A program made the position numbers and the translations under genes. A DNA stretch of 30,218 nucleotides from an uncultured bacterium (GTDB lineage: Bacteria; Bacteroidota; Ignavibacteria; Kapaibacteriales; UBA4661): the NCBI GenBank assembly GCA_937899715.1, contig CALCNX010000018.1:1-30218 (forward strand), given 5' to 3'. Of the stretch, positions 6,262-14,939 are shown piece by piece; the first letter of the stretch is position 1, and the number at the start of each line of letters is the position of its first letter. Under the pieces are notes generated by a model, which was not told the DNA's origin, ran no database searches, and saw only the letters and a program-made list of their open reading frames with translations.

Positions 6262-8862
6262 ATGCCTTTCACCAAGACTCTTTCCTACACACTTCCCGGC
6301 ACAGAACGCACTATACCCTACACCTGCGGCGCTGATATTTGGGGCTTGGCTGCCGAGTTTATCCTAGAGCGCTTCCCGAAGCATAATGTCGCCATCATCA
6401 CCGATACCAATGTTGCCGAGCGCTATCAAAACCGTTTAGAAACGCTGTTTTCCGAGCATCCTCGCTTTTCCGGCGTATTTGTTTTTCCGGCAGGCGAAGC
6501 CAGCAAATCACGTGCTATCAAGGATGACCTCGAAGACCGCCTCTTTGCGGCAAAGCTGGGACGCGACACGCTTGTCGTCGCCGTTGGCGGCGGCGTGGTG
6601 GGTGATTTAGCGGGCTATCTTGCGGCGACATTTCATCGCGGAGTACCGCTTGTACACTTGCCCACGACGCTTCTGGCACAGGTGGATAGTTGTATTGGCG
6701 GCAAAACGGGCATCAATCACAGCGCAGGCAAGAACCTCATTGGTGCATTTTATCAGCCCGAAGCAATTTTTGCTGATATTACCACCTTGGAAACCTTGTC
6801 CGATATAGAATTTTACAATGGAATGGCTGAGGTGATTAAGTACGCCGCTTCGCTCGACCCCGACTTATGGACGTATCTGGAAGCGAACGAAGCAGCAATC
6901 AAATTGCGGAGCCGTGCCGTTTTGAGTCATATTATTGCCCGCTCGGCACAGCTCAAAATGGACATCGTATGTGCAGACGAAAAAGAAGCCGGTGTTCGGG
7001 CGATTTTGAACTTCGGGCACACCTCTGGACACGCTTTTGAGGCACTAAGCACGTACCAAATTGCCCATGGATTTGCCGTAGCCTCCGGGATGCGTGTTGC
7101 AATGCGGCTTTCGGCTGAACTTTTGGGTTATCCCGAAGACTCTGTAAAGCGCTTCGACACGCTCTTGGAACGGTATCATCTCAAAAATGATTACTCGCAT
7201 CGTTTCTCACGCGATGCGGTGTGGCACTCTCTGACGATGGACAAAAAATCACGTGAAGGTGCGCCGCGCTTTGTGCTTATGCGCTCTCCTTCGGAATATG
7301 TTCTTTCGCATCCTGTTGAACGAGACGCATTTGAGCGGGCGCTGAATGCAAGCATCGTAGGCGCAGTACCGCCGCAGATGTGCGTGTCGGTGATGCCGCA
7401 ATACGCTACGGACATTGTACCGATGCTTGGGCGTGCTGCCGACGCTGATATGATTGAGCTTCGCGTGGATATGATTCCGATGGAGGAACTTGAACTTATG
7501 GACTGGGAATTTATACGCGAACACGCCCCGAAAAAGCCACTACTTGTTACCTGTCGCTCCCGCGAAGAAGGCGGCTATTTCATCGGTTCGGACGAAGAGC
7601 GTTTGGCAATGTACAACGATGCAATGCTCGCGGGCGTGGAGTGGCTTGATGTGGAACACGCCATTGCGGACGAGTTGCTGCCCTATCTCCCCATTGGCTT
7701 GCCCACGAAAATTGTTCTGTCGCACCATATTATCACGACCGGAGCCACCTTCGAGGAATTGCGCGACAAACTGGACGATATGACCAGTATTTACGCCGAT
7801 GTCTATAAACTTATCTTCACTGCAGACAGTCCCAGCGATGCGCTCGTGGCAATGAACCTCATCGAATATGCAAAGTCCCGTTTTCTGAATGTGGTCATTC
7901 ATGCCATGGGTGAACTCGGTGAGCCGTCGCGCATTCTCGGTTCCGTACGCGGCAATGCGTGGACATATCTGGCATTAGACGGTGAAGCGCCGACGGCTTC
8001 AGGACAAATAACGCTTAGCGAGGCAAAAAATGTCTATTTCCTGCACGAAAAAAGTATGCAGATTAGCGTATATGGCTTGCTTGGCTACCCTACGCGCCAG
8101 AGCAGGGGCAAGTATCTGCACAACGCGCTCTACAAGCTGCTGCCGAATAGTAATTCGCTTCTCTATTTGAATTTCCCGACTCCCGAAGCAAAACAATTCT
8201 GGTCGGACTGGCGCGAAAGCCTTTCGGGGCTGAGTATCACCATCCCGCACAAAGAAGCAATTTTCAAGCTCCTCGACGATATTTCCGAAGAGGCTCGGCT
8301 TTCCGGTGTGTGCAACACTGCCATTCCCATCAATGGTCGCTGGAAGGGCTTCAATACTGATGTTTTGGCGCTGGAAGATATTTTGCGTCCCCATGAAAAA
8401 GATTTGGAATACGGTGTTCTGATAATCGGCACTGGTGCAACCACGCAGAGCACGATTGCGGCACTGAACCGCTTAGGTGTCAAAAAAATATACGTGATTG
8501 GCAGGAATCGTGCCCGCGTAGGCGCTATTACGAACAAATTTGGTGTGAAGGCTGTTACCGAATCTGATTTTGGAATGTTAGATATTGGCGGCATTATCCA
8601 AACCACATCCGTCGGTATGACACCGCACGTGGATGAAATGCCCTACGGCAGCGAGTTATTTCGGCGCGGTATGATTGTGCTGGATGTTATTTACAATCCC
8701 ATTCGCACGAAATTTATCCAGACTGCGCAGTACGAGGGCTGCACAACGATTACCGGCGACGAAATGTTTATCCGTCAGGCAGCGCACCAATTCCGCCTTT
8801 TCACGGGGGTAGATGTACCGATTGAGGAAGTACGCCGTGTGTGGAACGGGATTACAAGCTAG
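6262..8862 (+). CDS. aroBDE: Trifunctional shikimate enzyme: AroB-AroD-AroE fusion
   Basis: The 866-residue product carries three consecutive shikimate-pathway activities in order. Residues 1-365 are 3-dehydroquinate synthase, with the NAD-site stretch GGGVVGDLAGY (about 109), QVDSCIGGKTGINH and the metal-ligand region NFGHTSGHAFE. Residues 370-590 are type I 3-dehydroquinate dehydratase, with IELRVD, the catalytic-region His in VLSHH (about 487), the Schiff-base Lys in VYKLIFTA (about 515) and MGELGEPSR. Residues 600-866 are shikimate dehydrogenase, with ITIPHKE (catalytic Lys about 663), GVCNTA, GFNTD, the dinucleotide loop IIGTGATTQS and GDEMFIRQAAHQF. All key residues appear intact. The frame is open upstream to a TTG at 6151, but homology starts at the ATG at 6262. 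A strong AAAGGAGGA (6212-6220) lies 41 bases upstream, without a usable in-frame start beside it. aroA follows directly. Confidence 0.93.
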   Translation: MPFTKTLSYTLPGTERTIPYTCGADIWGLAAEFILERFPKHNVAIITDTNVAERYQNRLETLFSEHPRFSGVFVFPAGEASKSRAIKDDLEDRLFAAKLGRDTLVVAVGGGVVGDLAGYLAATFHRGVPLVHLPTTLLAQVDSCIGGKTGINHSAGKNLIGAFYQPEAIFADITTLETLSDIEFYNGMAEVIKYAASLDPDLWTYLEANEAAIKLRSRAVLSHIIARSAQLKMDIVCADEKEAGVRAILNFGHTSGHAFEALSTYQIAHGFAVASGMRVAMRLSAELLGYPEDSVKRFDTLLERYHLKNDYSHRFSRDAVWHSLTMDKKSREGAPRFVLMRSPSEYVLSHPVERDAFERALNASIVGAVPPQMCVSVMPQYATDIVPMLGRAADADMIELRVDMIPMEELELMDWEFIREHAPKKPLLVTCRSREEGGYFIGSDEERLAMYNDAMLAGVEWLDVEHAIADELLPYLPIGLPTKIVLSHHIITTGATFEELRDKLDDMTSIYADVYKLIFTADSPSDALVAMNLIEYAKSRFLNVVIHAMGELGEPSRILGSVRGNAWTYLALDGEAPTASGQITLSEAKNVYFLHEKSMQISVYGLLGYPTRQSRGKYLHNALYKLLPNSNSLLYLNFPTPEAKQFWSDWRESLSGLSITIPHKEAIFKLLDDISEEARLSGVCNTAIPINGRWKGFNTDVLALEDILRPHEKDLEYGVLIIGTGATTQSTIAALNRLGVKKIYVIGRNRARVGAITNKFGVKAVTESDFGMLDIGGIIQTTSVGMTPHVDEMPYGSELFRRGMIVLDVIYNPIRTKFIQTAQYEGCTTITGDEMFIRQAAHQFRLFTGVDVPIEEVRRVWNGITS

Positions 8863-8939
8863 GCACTACAGACTCGCCAACGAAAAAAATGCTACTAGAG
8901 AAAATTCTTGCAGCGCAACGCACCAAACAGCTACTAAAA

Positions 8940-10259
8940 ATGGAAAAACGCCTCATCAAAACCGCAGTCGTGCGCGGCTCTCTCGCTGTTCCGACTTCCA
9001 AAAGCCTTACCCATAGAGCGCTCATTATTGCTGCCTTCGCCTCCGATGCTTCCGACAGTCCTGCCATTGTGCGCAATCCGCTCCGTAGCGACGATACGAC
9101 GCTGACGCTGGAAGCGCTACGGCGCATAGGCTATCCGATCAAAATAACCGAGAACGAGGACAACATTGAAACAGTCGAATTTGCCGGAAAGCGTTCCCGG
9201 ACAAACGGTGCGGTAAATATCAACATCCACCATTCGGGCACAAGCGCACGGTTGCTGACGGCGGTAGCAGCAGTGCAGCCTATTGATGAGAATGCCTACA
9301 TTGAGATTGACGGCTCCGAGCGTATGCGTGAGCGTCCGATGCAAGAGCTTATTGAGCCGCTTTCCGCCTTGGGTGTCAGCCTTCAGCATCAAAACGGTTT
9401 TCTCCCTATCCGTATCACCACGCCTATTTCCGGCACCAATGAAATGAAAACGGTGCGCGTGGAAGCATCGAAATCCTCACAATTTCTTTCGGCATTGCTG
9501 CTCATTGCACCGCTCTTGGAGCATGGTCTGCGCATTGAGATTGCGGGCGATATTGCGTCCAAATCCTATTCCGACATGACCATTGCACAGATGCGTTTAG
9601 CAGGTGTTCACGTGGAAGAACACATTGAAAGTGGCTTTGTGCGCGGATATTCGGTAGTTGGAAAGCAAACATATACGTTGCCCGACTACACGGTGGAGGG
9701 CGACTACTCTTCTGCATCGTACCCGCTTGCCGCTGCGGCAATTACAGGAAGCACCGTGACGGTGAGCAATCTCACCCCAGACTCTCCGCAGGGCGACCGT
9801 GCGATTGTTGAAATCTTGCAAAATTTTGGAGCCTCTGCCTTATGGATGGAACGCGGGCTTACACTTATTGGAAGCAAGCATTTACGCGGTGTGGACTGCG
9901 ATATGAATTCCTGCCCCGATATTGTGCCGACCGTCGCAGTGGTGGCAATGTTTGCCGAAGGGCGTTCTACGTTTCGCAACATAGAACACCTGCGCTATAA
10001 AGAGTCCGACCGCATTGCGGCAGTGATAGAAAATATTGAGCGTTTGGGCGGACGGGCGTTTGTGGAAGGAAATGCTCTCGTTGTTGAGCCTGTTACTCCG
10101 CTGCATGGCGCTTCTATCTCCACTTTCGACGACCACCGTATGGCAATGAGTTTTGCGCTGGCGGGCTTGCGAGTAGCGGGGGTAGAAATTGAAAACCCTT
10201 CATGTGTCGCAAAATCCTACCCTCATTTTTGGCGTGATTTTGAGCGGCTTTGTGCGTAA
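8940..10259 (+). CDS. aroA: 3-phosphoshikimate 1-carboxyvinyltransferase (EPSP synthase)
   Basis: The enzyme transfers an enolpyruvyl group from PEP to shikimate-3-phosphate. Visible motifs in order are SKSLTHRALIIAAFA, SGTSARLL, DGSERMRERPM, SKSSQFLSALLL, VEGDYSSASYPLAA, LRYKESDRI and FDDHRMAM. The loop that reads LGNAGTAMRPL in E. coli reads IHHSGTSARLL here, so the PEP-contacting Asn is a His. I chose the ATG at 8940 because it places the protein start (MEKRLIKTAVVRGSL) where the family begins. An ATG at 8889 and a GTG at 8841, which overlaps the end of aroBDE, are alternatives. The tight spacing argues for one transcript with aroBDE. Together they supply four of the seven shikimate steps; shikimate kinase and chorismate synthase are not in the window. 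Confidence 0.93.
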   Translation: MEKRLIKTAVVRGSLAVPTSKSLTHRALIIAAFASDASDSPAIVRNPLRSDDTTLTLEALRRIGYPIKITENEDNIETVEFAGKRSRTNGAVNINIHHSGTSARLLTAVAAVQPIDENAYIEIDGSERMRERPMQELIEPLSALGVSLQHQNGFLPIRITTPISGTNEMKTVRVEASKSSQFLSALLLIAPLLEHGLRIEIAGDIASKSYSDMTIAQMRLAGVHVEEHIESGFVRGYSVVGKQTYTLPDYTVEGDYSSASYPLAAAAITGSTVTVSNLTPDSPQGDRAIVEILQNFGASALWMERGLTLIGSKHLRGVDCDMNSCPDIVPTVAVVAMFAEGRSTFRNIEHLRYKESDRIAAVIENIERLGGRAFVEGNALVVEPVTPLHGASISTFDDHRMAMSFALAGLRVAGVEIENPSCVAKSYPHFWRDFERLCA

Positions 10260-10300
10260 ATTGTAGAATAATTTTTGCTTTGGTGTGTTTTCATTGCCCC

Positions 10301-11380
10301 ATGTCCATGAACCGCTTCTCACGTCTATCTGTTTTCTGGTTTGCGCTGTATTTTTATGGGGCTTCTCATGCCGTTGCCATTGGGATAGCCCGCCACGATC
10401 TTATGCACGATTCGACAACCGTACCCGAAGAAAAAGTATTATCGCTCAGTAAACTCTCCATGACACCGGATTCGCTAGTTCAATACGGCATCAGGCAAAT
10501 GGACTCGCGTAAATACGTGCTCGCGCAGGAGGCATTCGAGGAAGCAGTAAAACTTGACGCTTTGAACTGCGAAGCGCACTGCCGCTTGTGTCAGATGGAA
10601 ATTGTGCAAGGAAAAAACCTTGAAAAAGCAGAAGAGTATTGTTTGAAAGCAATCCACATCAGTCCCAAGAATGCTGATTATTACTATTGGCTGGGAGCAG
10701 TCTATGGTCTGCAAGCGCTCAATGGCGAGCTTATTGACGCATTGGCTGTGGCAAGCCGCCTCCGCGATGCCTTCCAGAAAGCGCTCAAAATAAACCCCAA
10801 ACACGCAAACGCCCGCTTTGCAATGGCGCAATACTACCTGCAAGCCCCGCCCTACGCAGGTGGCAGTATCAAAGAAGCACGACGCTTAGCGCTTGAAGCA
10901 ATGCCATTCGATGAACTCACCGCACGACGGATTTTGGCAAGCGTTTATCGCGTTGAGAAAAAACCCGCAGCCGCTGAAGATGAGTACCGACGCGCTGTTG
11001 AGTCAGACCGCAAGAACGTGGAAGTTTTGAATGAATTTGCTGTCTTTTACATCAATGAAAAGCGCTACAACGAAGCTATTGAATGTTATGAGCGTGCCCT
11101 GGCGCTGGACACAACGAATATGTTTATTCTACAAGGCTTAGGCGATGTGTTTACGCTCCAAAATCGCTACGACGAAGCAATTGCAATGTACCAGAAATCG
11201 CTTTCTATCTTACCTCGCCACACTTCAGCTCTCATGGGATTGGCACGACTGAGTGAGCGTCAAAAAAATAAGCCCGAAGCTATAAAATACTATACACTCG
11301 CTGCAAAATGCGAACCCAAAAGCAAACTTGGGAGAGAGGCATTGCGCCGTCTGCGCGAGATCAAGCGGGAAAAATTATGA
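10301..11380 (+). CDS. Exported tetratricopeptide-repeat protein
   Basis: This protein of about 359 residues begins with a signal peptide (RLSVFWFALYFYGASHAVA) and consists mainly of TPR units. The pattern of small residues and Ala/Tyr is clear in YGIRQMDSRKYVLAQEAFEEAVKLD, AEEYCLKAIHISPKNADYYYWLG, YNEAIECYERALALD and YDEAIAMYQKSL. TPRs are protein-protein interaction scaffolds; a periplasmic location is inferred. Its stop codon overlaps the start of the SpoIIE phosphatase in an ATGA junction, so the two are translationally coupled and may act together, for example as ligand or activity sensor for the phosphatase. ATG codons at 10301 and 10307 are both possible starts; the frame is open to 10250. 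Confidence 0.85.
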   Translation: MSMNRFSRLSVFWFALYFYGASHAVAIGIARHDLMHDSTTVPEEKVLSLSKLSMTPDSLVQYGIRQMDSRKYVLAQEAFEEAVKLDALNCEAHCRLCQMEIVQGKNLEKAEEYCLKAIHISPKNADYYYWLGAVYGLQALNGELIDALAVASRLRDAFQKALKINPKHANARFAMAQYYLQAPPYAGGSIKEARRLALEAMPFDELTARRILASVYRVEKKPAAAEDEYRRAVESDRKNVEVLNEFAVFYINEKRYNEAIECYERALALDTTNMFILQGLGDVFTLQNRYDEAIAMYQKSLSILPRHTSALMGLARLSERQKNKPEAIKYYTLAAKCEPKSKLGREALRRLREIKREKL

Positions 11381-13533
11381 GAATCCATCCGGCAACGGCA
11401 GAGCGAAAGTCTATTTGCCCCGCTTGGGTATTTCTCTTTGCAGCCTTTGTGTTGTTTTTACCGTTCCTCGTGCAAGCAAGAGGGACAGTTGACACATTCT
11501 CTCGCCTTTCCCCACGTCATATCTTCAGCAGCACTGCGTCCGTTGGCATACGGTTCGTTACGGCGTGGAAAGTTGCTTTTGACGATAAGGGCTTCTATGC
11601 CGACCCAAACATATCCGATTCCGCATGGACACTTGTCGGTACGACGCTTCTCGACCCCGACAGCGCACAGACAAAGTACTGGAACGGTATTGGCTGGTTT
11701 CGGTTGTGGTTAGATGTGGATTCGGCGCTGGTGGGGCATCAGGTGGGAATGAATTTTTCTAAGCACCGGGGCGCATCGGAGATATTTTTGAATGGGAAAC
11801 GCCTTTATACTCTTGGCGTAATCGCCCCGAACGGTGCATCGGAGCGTGTGTATCAGCCGATGGTCATTTATCCGATTGTTTTTGCAAAGCCGGGTCTGAA
11901 TTGCATTTCGATACGCTATGCGAATCATTCTGCGGCATGGTTCCACCGTAATTACTTCGATGCGGGTTTTGAAATTGTTTGGCAAGATTTCAATATTCAA
12001 AACCACGACAATTTCTCTCGCAAAATGCGTCGTGCGGAATATCGAATCTTATTTGCCGCCGTGCCGATAGCAATTGGTCTGCTCCACTTTCTGCTCTTTA
12101 TTTTCTATCCACAATCGCGCTTTAACCTTTACTATGCGCTCAGTGTATTTTGCTACGGACTGGCATATTTTTGCAATTCCGGCATGGGGCTTACCACCAA
12201 TCCTGTTTGGGCAGTAGTCTATGAACGAAGTGGTGTGCCGCTTTATATCGTGATGTTTATGAGTTTAATCTTTTTCATTCACGAAACAACGTATCAGCAC
12301 TTACCCAAGCGCACACCGTGGATTATTGCCGCAGCATTCCTTTCGGTGTTGTACGCTTCTTTTGATATGCGTCATTCTGATTATGTCATGGCGCTCTGGG
12401 GTGTTTTGATGGCAGTAGAACTTGTACGGTCGTTTTTCCTTAGCTCCAAGACGCAACGAAGTGGCGCTGTGCAAGATGGGGAACTGCTTATCATTGGTAT
12501 CGGTGGCTTATTTCCAACGGGCATTTATGTGTTGCAGCTTCTCAGCACCTACGCCAATGTTTCCATGCCATACAGCTTGCTTCAGCGCTTTGTATTCGGC
12601 GATCCTTTGTCCTTTGCATTTCTGTTTTTTATAGCGGCAGTCTCTATGTCTCTTGCCAAAGGGATTGCTCGCACCAATGCGGAGCTGGCAACACAGTTGG
12701 AAGAAGTGCAAACGCTTTCTGAAAAGGCTCTTGAGCAAGAGCGAATCGCTGCTGTGCAAATAATGGAGCGCGCAGTCTTGGAGGCAGATAACGCCCGCAA
12801 AACCGCCGAACTGGAAGAAGCACGCAAACTCCAACTTTCGATGCTGCCGACCCGTTTACCGTCGCTACCCGGTATTGAAATTGCTGCATTTATGCAGACT
12901 GCTACCGAAGTCGGTGGGGATTATTACGATTTCTGCGAGGCGGAAGACGGCTCGCTGGTGCTCGCTATCGGCGATGCAACCGGACACGGCTCAAAGGCGG
13001 GATATTTCGTGGCAACCACAAAAAGCTATTTTCAGTCGAATGTTTGCCGCGCCTCCCTGCCGGAACTGATGCACAGCATCTCACAAGGCTTGCGAAACAT
13101 GAATCTGCGCGGAATGTTCATGGCACTTCTCACCATTCGCCTTCAAGACCGCTCTCTTACTCTCTGCAATGGCGGTATGCCACAGCCACTTTTACTCAAA
13201 AAAGATGGCAGTTTAGAAATTATTGATTCAAAAGCATTGCCCCTTGGAGCAGTGCGTTCTGCGAAATATGAGGAACTTTCACGCCGACTGGAATCGGGCG
13301 ATGCGCTCGTACTGGTCAGCGATGGCGTGACGGAGCGCTTTAGCGCGGAACAAGAGCTTTATGGACTGGAACGGCTCTGCGAGGTGTGCCGGAGCGCTGC
13401 CACGAGCTGTGCTTCTGCCGAAGAAATTATTGACGTAATTATTGACGCAAATGGCGCATGGGCACAGGGGAGCGATGGCATCATAGCACCGCCGCACGAC
13501 GATGTAACAGTGTTAGTGATTCGTGCCAGATAA
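11377..13533 (+). CDS. Membrane receptor with SpoIIE/PP2C phosphatase domain (7TM-DISM type)
   Basis: This 718-residue signalling protein has four parts. Residues 14-34 are a signal or anchor segment. Residues 35-215 are an extracytoplasmic beta-rich region (YWNGIGWFRLWLDVD, SEIFLNGKRLY) like the 7TM-DISM jelly-roll sensor. Residues 222-428 hold about seven hydrophobic helices. Residues 430-490 form a Glu/Ala-rich coiled coil. Residues 495-718 are a SpoIIE-type phosphatase with metal-binding GGDYYDF (513-519), GDATGHG (532-538), VSDGVTE (647-653) and DDVTVL (708-713). Such enzymes dephosphorylate STAS anti-sigma antagonists in partner switching. A STAS protein and an RsbW-like kinase are encoded about 12 kb away in this window and are candidate partners. 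The start at 11377 overlaps the TPR stop codon; the longer frame from 11308 would run deep into the TPR gene. Confidence 0.9.
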   Translation: MRIHPATAERKSICPAWVFLFAAFVLFLPFLVQARGTVDTFSRLSPRHIFSSTASVGIRFVTAWKVAFDDKGFYADPNISDSAWTLVGTTLLDPDSAQTKYWNGIGWFRLWLDVDSALVGHQVGMNFSKHRGASEIFLNGKRLYTLGVIAPNGASERVYQPMVIYPIVFAKPGLNCISIRYANHSAAWFHRNYFDAGFEIVWQDFNIQNHDNFSRKMRRAEYRILFAAVPIAIGLLHFLLFIFYPQSRFNLYYALSVFCYGLAYFCNSGMGLTTNPVWAVVYERSGVPLYIVMFMSLIFFIHETTYQHLPKRTPWIIAAAFLSVLYASFDMRHSDYVMALWGVLMAVELVRSFFLSSKTQRSGAVQDGELLIIGIGGLFPTGIYVLQLLSTYANVSMPYSLLQRFVFGDPLSFAFLFFIAAVSMSLAKGIARTNAELATQLEEVQTLSEKALEQERIAAVQIMERAVLEADNARKTAELEEARKLQLSMLPTRLPSLPGIEIAAFMQTATEVGGDYYDFCEAEDGSLVLAIGDATGHGSKAGYFVATTKSYFQSNVCRASLPELMHSISQGLRNMNLRGMFMALLTIRLQDRSLTLCNGGMPQPLLLKKDGSLEIIDSKALPLGAVRSAKYEELSRRLESGDALVLVSDGVTERFSAEQELYGLERLCEVCRSAATSCASAEEIIDVIIDANGAWAQGSDGIIAPPHDDVTVLVIRAR

Positions 13534-13541
13534 CGTTGCTC

Positions 13542-13566
13542 CCAAAATACCACAGTTTTGGTACGT
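13542..13566 (+). terminator. Weak candidate terminator after the SpoIIE phosphatase
   Basis: CCAAAA (13542-13547) and TTTTGG (13556-13561) form a short stem with an 8-base loop, followed by a T-rich stretch (ACGTTTTCTTTT). It lies 8 bases past the stop codon. The stem is AT-rich and short, so termination would be partial at best. The remaining spacer to 13698 shows only a purine-rich ribosome site, TTGGAGAA, before the next gene. Confidence 0.35.
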
Positions 13567-13698
13567 TTTCTTTTATGCGTTCATCGAATTTCTTGCTATT
13601 TTGCCTAGCATTGTAAACACAGAGTAAACGAAGAATACTGAGACGAACATAGTACGACGGAATCCTTTGTATCCAACACATCATTTGGAGAATTACCG

Positions 13699-14886
13699 AT
13701 GGAACATCCCAACCACATTCTGATTGTTGATGATGTGCAGGAAAATATTCATCTTTTAGGAATCATGCTGCAAAAGCGTGGTTTCGTTGTGACATCGTGC
13801 ATGAGTGGCGCGGACGCACTGGAGAAAGTCGGTATTCAGTTACCCGACCTTATTCTCCTTGATATTTCAATGCCTGAGATGGATGGATTTGAAGTAACAC
13901 GTCGGCTTAAAAGCTCGGCAATCACCCGCGATATTCCCATTATTTTCTTGACCGCCTTCACGGATAAAAAGCGGATTGTTGAAGGTTTTGAGTTGGGGGG
14001 CGTGGACTATATTACCAAGCCGTATAACGCGCCGGAACTCTTTGCCCGCCTCAGAACGCACTTAGAATTAAAGCACACCAAGGACTTACTTTTACAGCGC
14101 AATCAAGAACTTCAGGAAGCAAATGAGAAACTACACCAACTCAATACGGACAAAGATGAGCTTCTCGGCATTGTTGCGCACGACCTGAAAAGCCCACTCA
14201 GCGCTATTCGCGGTATTGCCGATGCGCTTGTCAACGATACAACATTGCCTGAGCAGGACATCAAAGAATTTAATCAGACAATTCTTGACACTTCCGACCG
14301 TATGTTCTCGCTCATTGCGGAACTCTTGAACGCCAATGCAATTGAACGTGGCGGAGTGGTATTCACGAAGCGCCCCGTGAGTGTCGGCGAAACCATGCGC
14401 CAAATAGTGCAGCAATACGGCAAGCAAGCGGAAACAAAATCCATCAATTTTAATCTCGATATTGAAAGCGGCGCAATAGCATACACCGACGATTTCGCAT
14501 TATATCAAATTTGCGATAATTTTGTCTCGAATGCTCTCAAATATTCCCCTGCCGAAAAAGCAATTGCAGTGCGGGTAACCACAAAACTATATAGCGCAAA
14601 CGGGCAAGCCGCACATCAGGTTGTCCGCGTGGAAGTGCAAGACGAAGGTCCCGGACTGAGCGAAGAAGACCAAATGAAGTTGTTTGGAAAATTTATGCGT
14701 CTCTCAGCCCGCCCCACAGGCGGCGAACATTCGACGGGCTTGGGGCTGTCTATTGTTAAAAAGCTCGCAGAGGCTATGGGAGCACGCATTGGCTGCCACA
14801 GTACATTAGGGAATGGCGCAACATTTTTCTTGGAAATCCCCTGCGCCACGGCAGAACAGGTAGCCGAAATGAGCGTTGAAGCCTAA
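13699..14886 (+). CDS. Receiver-histidine kinase fusion protein
   Basis: This 395-residue soluble protein starts with a receiver domain (acidic pocket D11-D12, phosphoacceptor D55 in LILLDISMP, K107). A coiled coil (about 120-152) follows, then a HisKA domain with H161 in GIVAHDLKSPL, and a HATPase domain with N-box DNFVSNALK (N274, N278), G1 box DEGPGL (315-320) and G2 box GLGLS (about 347). All catalytic boxes are intact. Receiver-first kinases typically take input from another phosphorylated protein or a phosphorelay. No membrane segment or PAS domain is present. A TTGGAGAA ribosome site sits about 6 bases before the ATG. It stands apart from the upstream phosphatase by 165 bases, so it may have its own promoter. 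No DNA-binding response regulator is adjacent. Confidence 0.9.
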   Translation: MEHPNHILIVDDVQENIHLLGIMLQKRGFVVTSCMSGADALEKVGIQLPDLILLDISMPEMDGFEVTRRLKSSAITRDIPIIFLTAFTDKKRIVEGFELGGVDYITKPYNAPELFARLRTHLELKHTKDLLLQRNQELQEANEKLHQLNTDKDELLGIVAHDLKSPLSAIRGIADALVNDTTLPEQDIKEFNQTILDTSDRMFSLIAELLNANAIERGGVVFTKRPVSVGETMRQIVQQYGKQAETKSINFNLDIESGAIAYTDDFALYQICDNFVSNALKYSPAEKAIAVRVTTKLYSANGQAAHQVVRVEVQDEGPGLSEEDQMKLFGKFMRLSARPTGGEHSTGLGLSIVKKLAEAMGARIGCHSTLGNGATFFLEIPCATAEQVAEMSVEA

Positions 14887-14939
14887 AGCGCTTTTGCCAA
14901 ACCTCTTTGAAACCTTTTCTATTCTTATCAAGTATCTCT

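Noticed and set aside
6197..6355. Small frames starting at ATG 6197 or TTG 6225 ahead of and inside aroB
   Set aside because: Both overlap the AroB coding start in other frames and have no protein-like features. The TTG is mentioned as a finding only because of its ribosome site.
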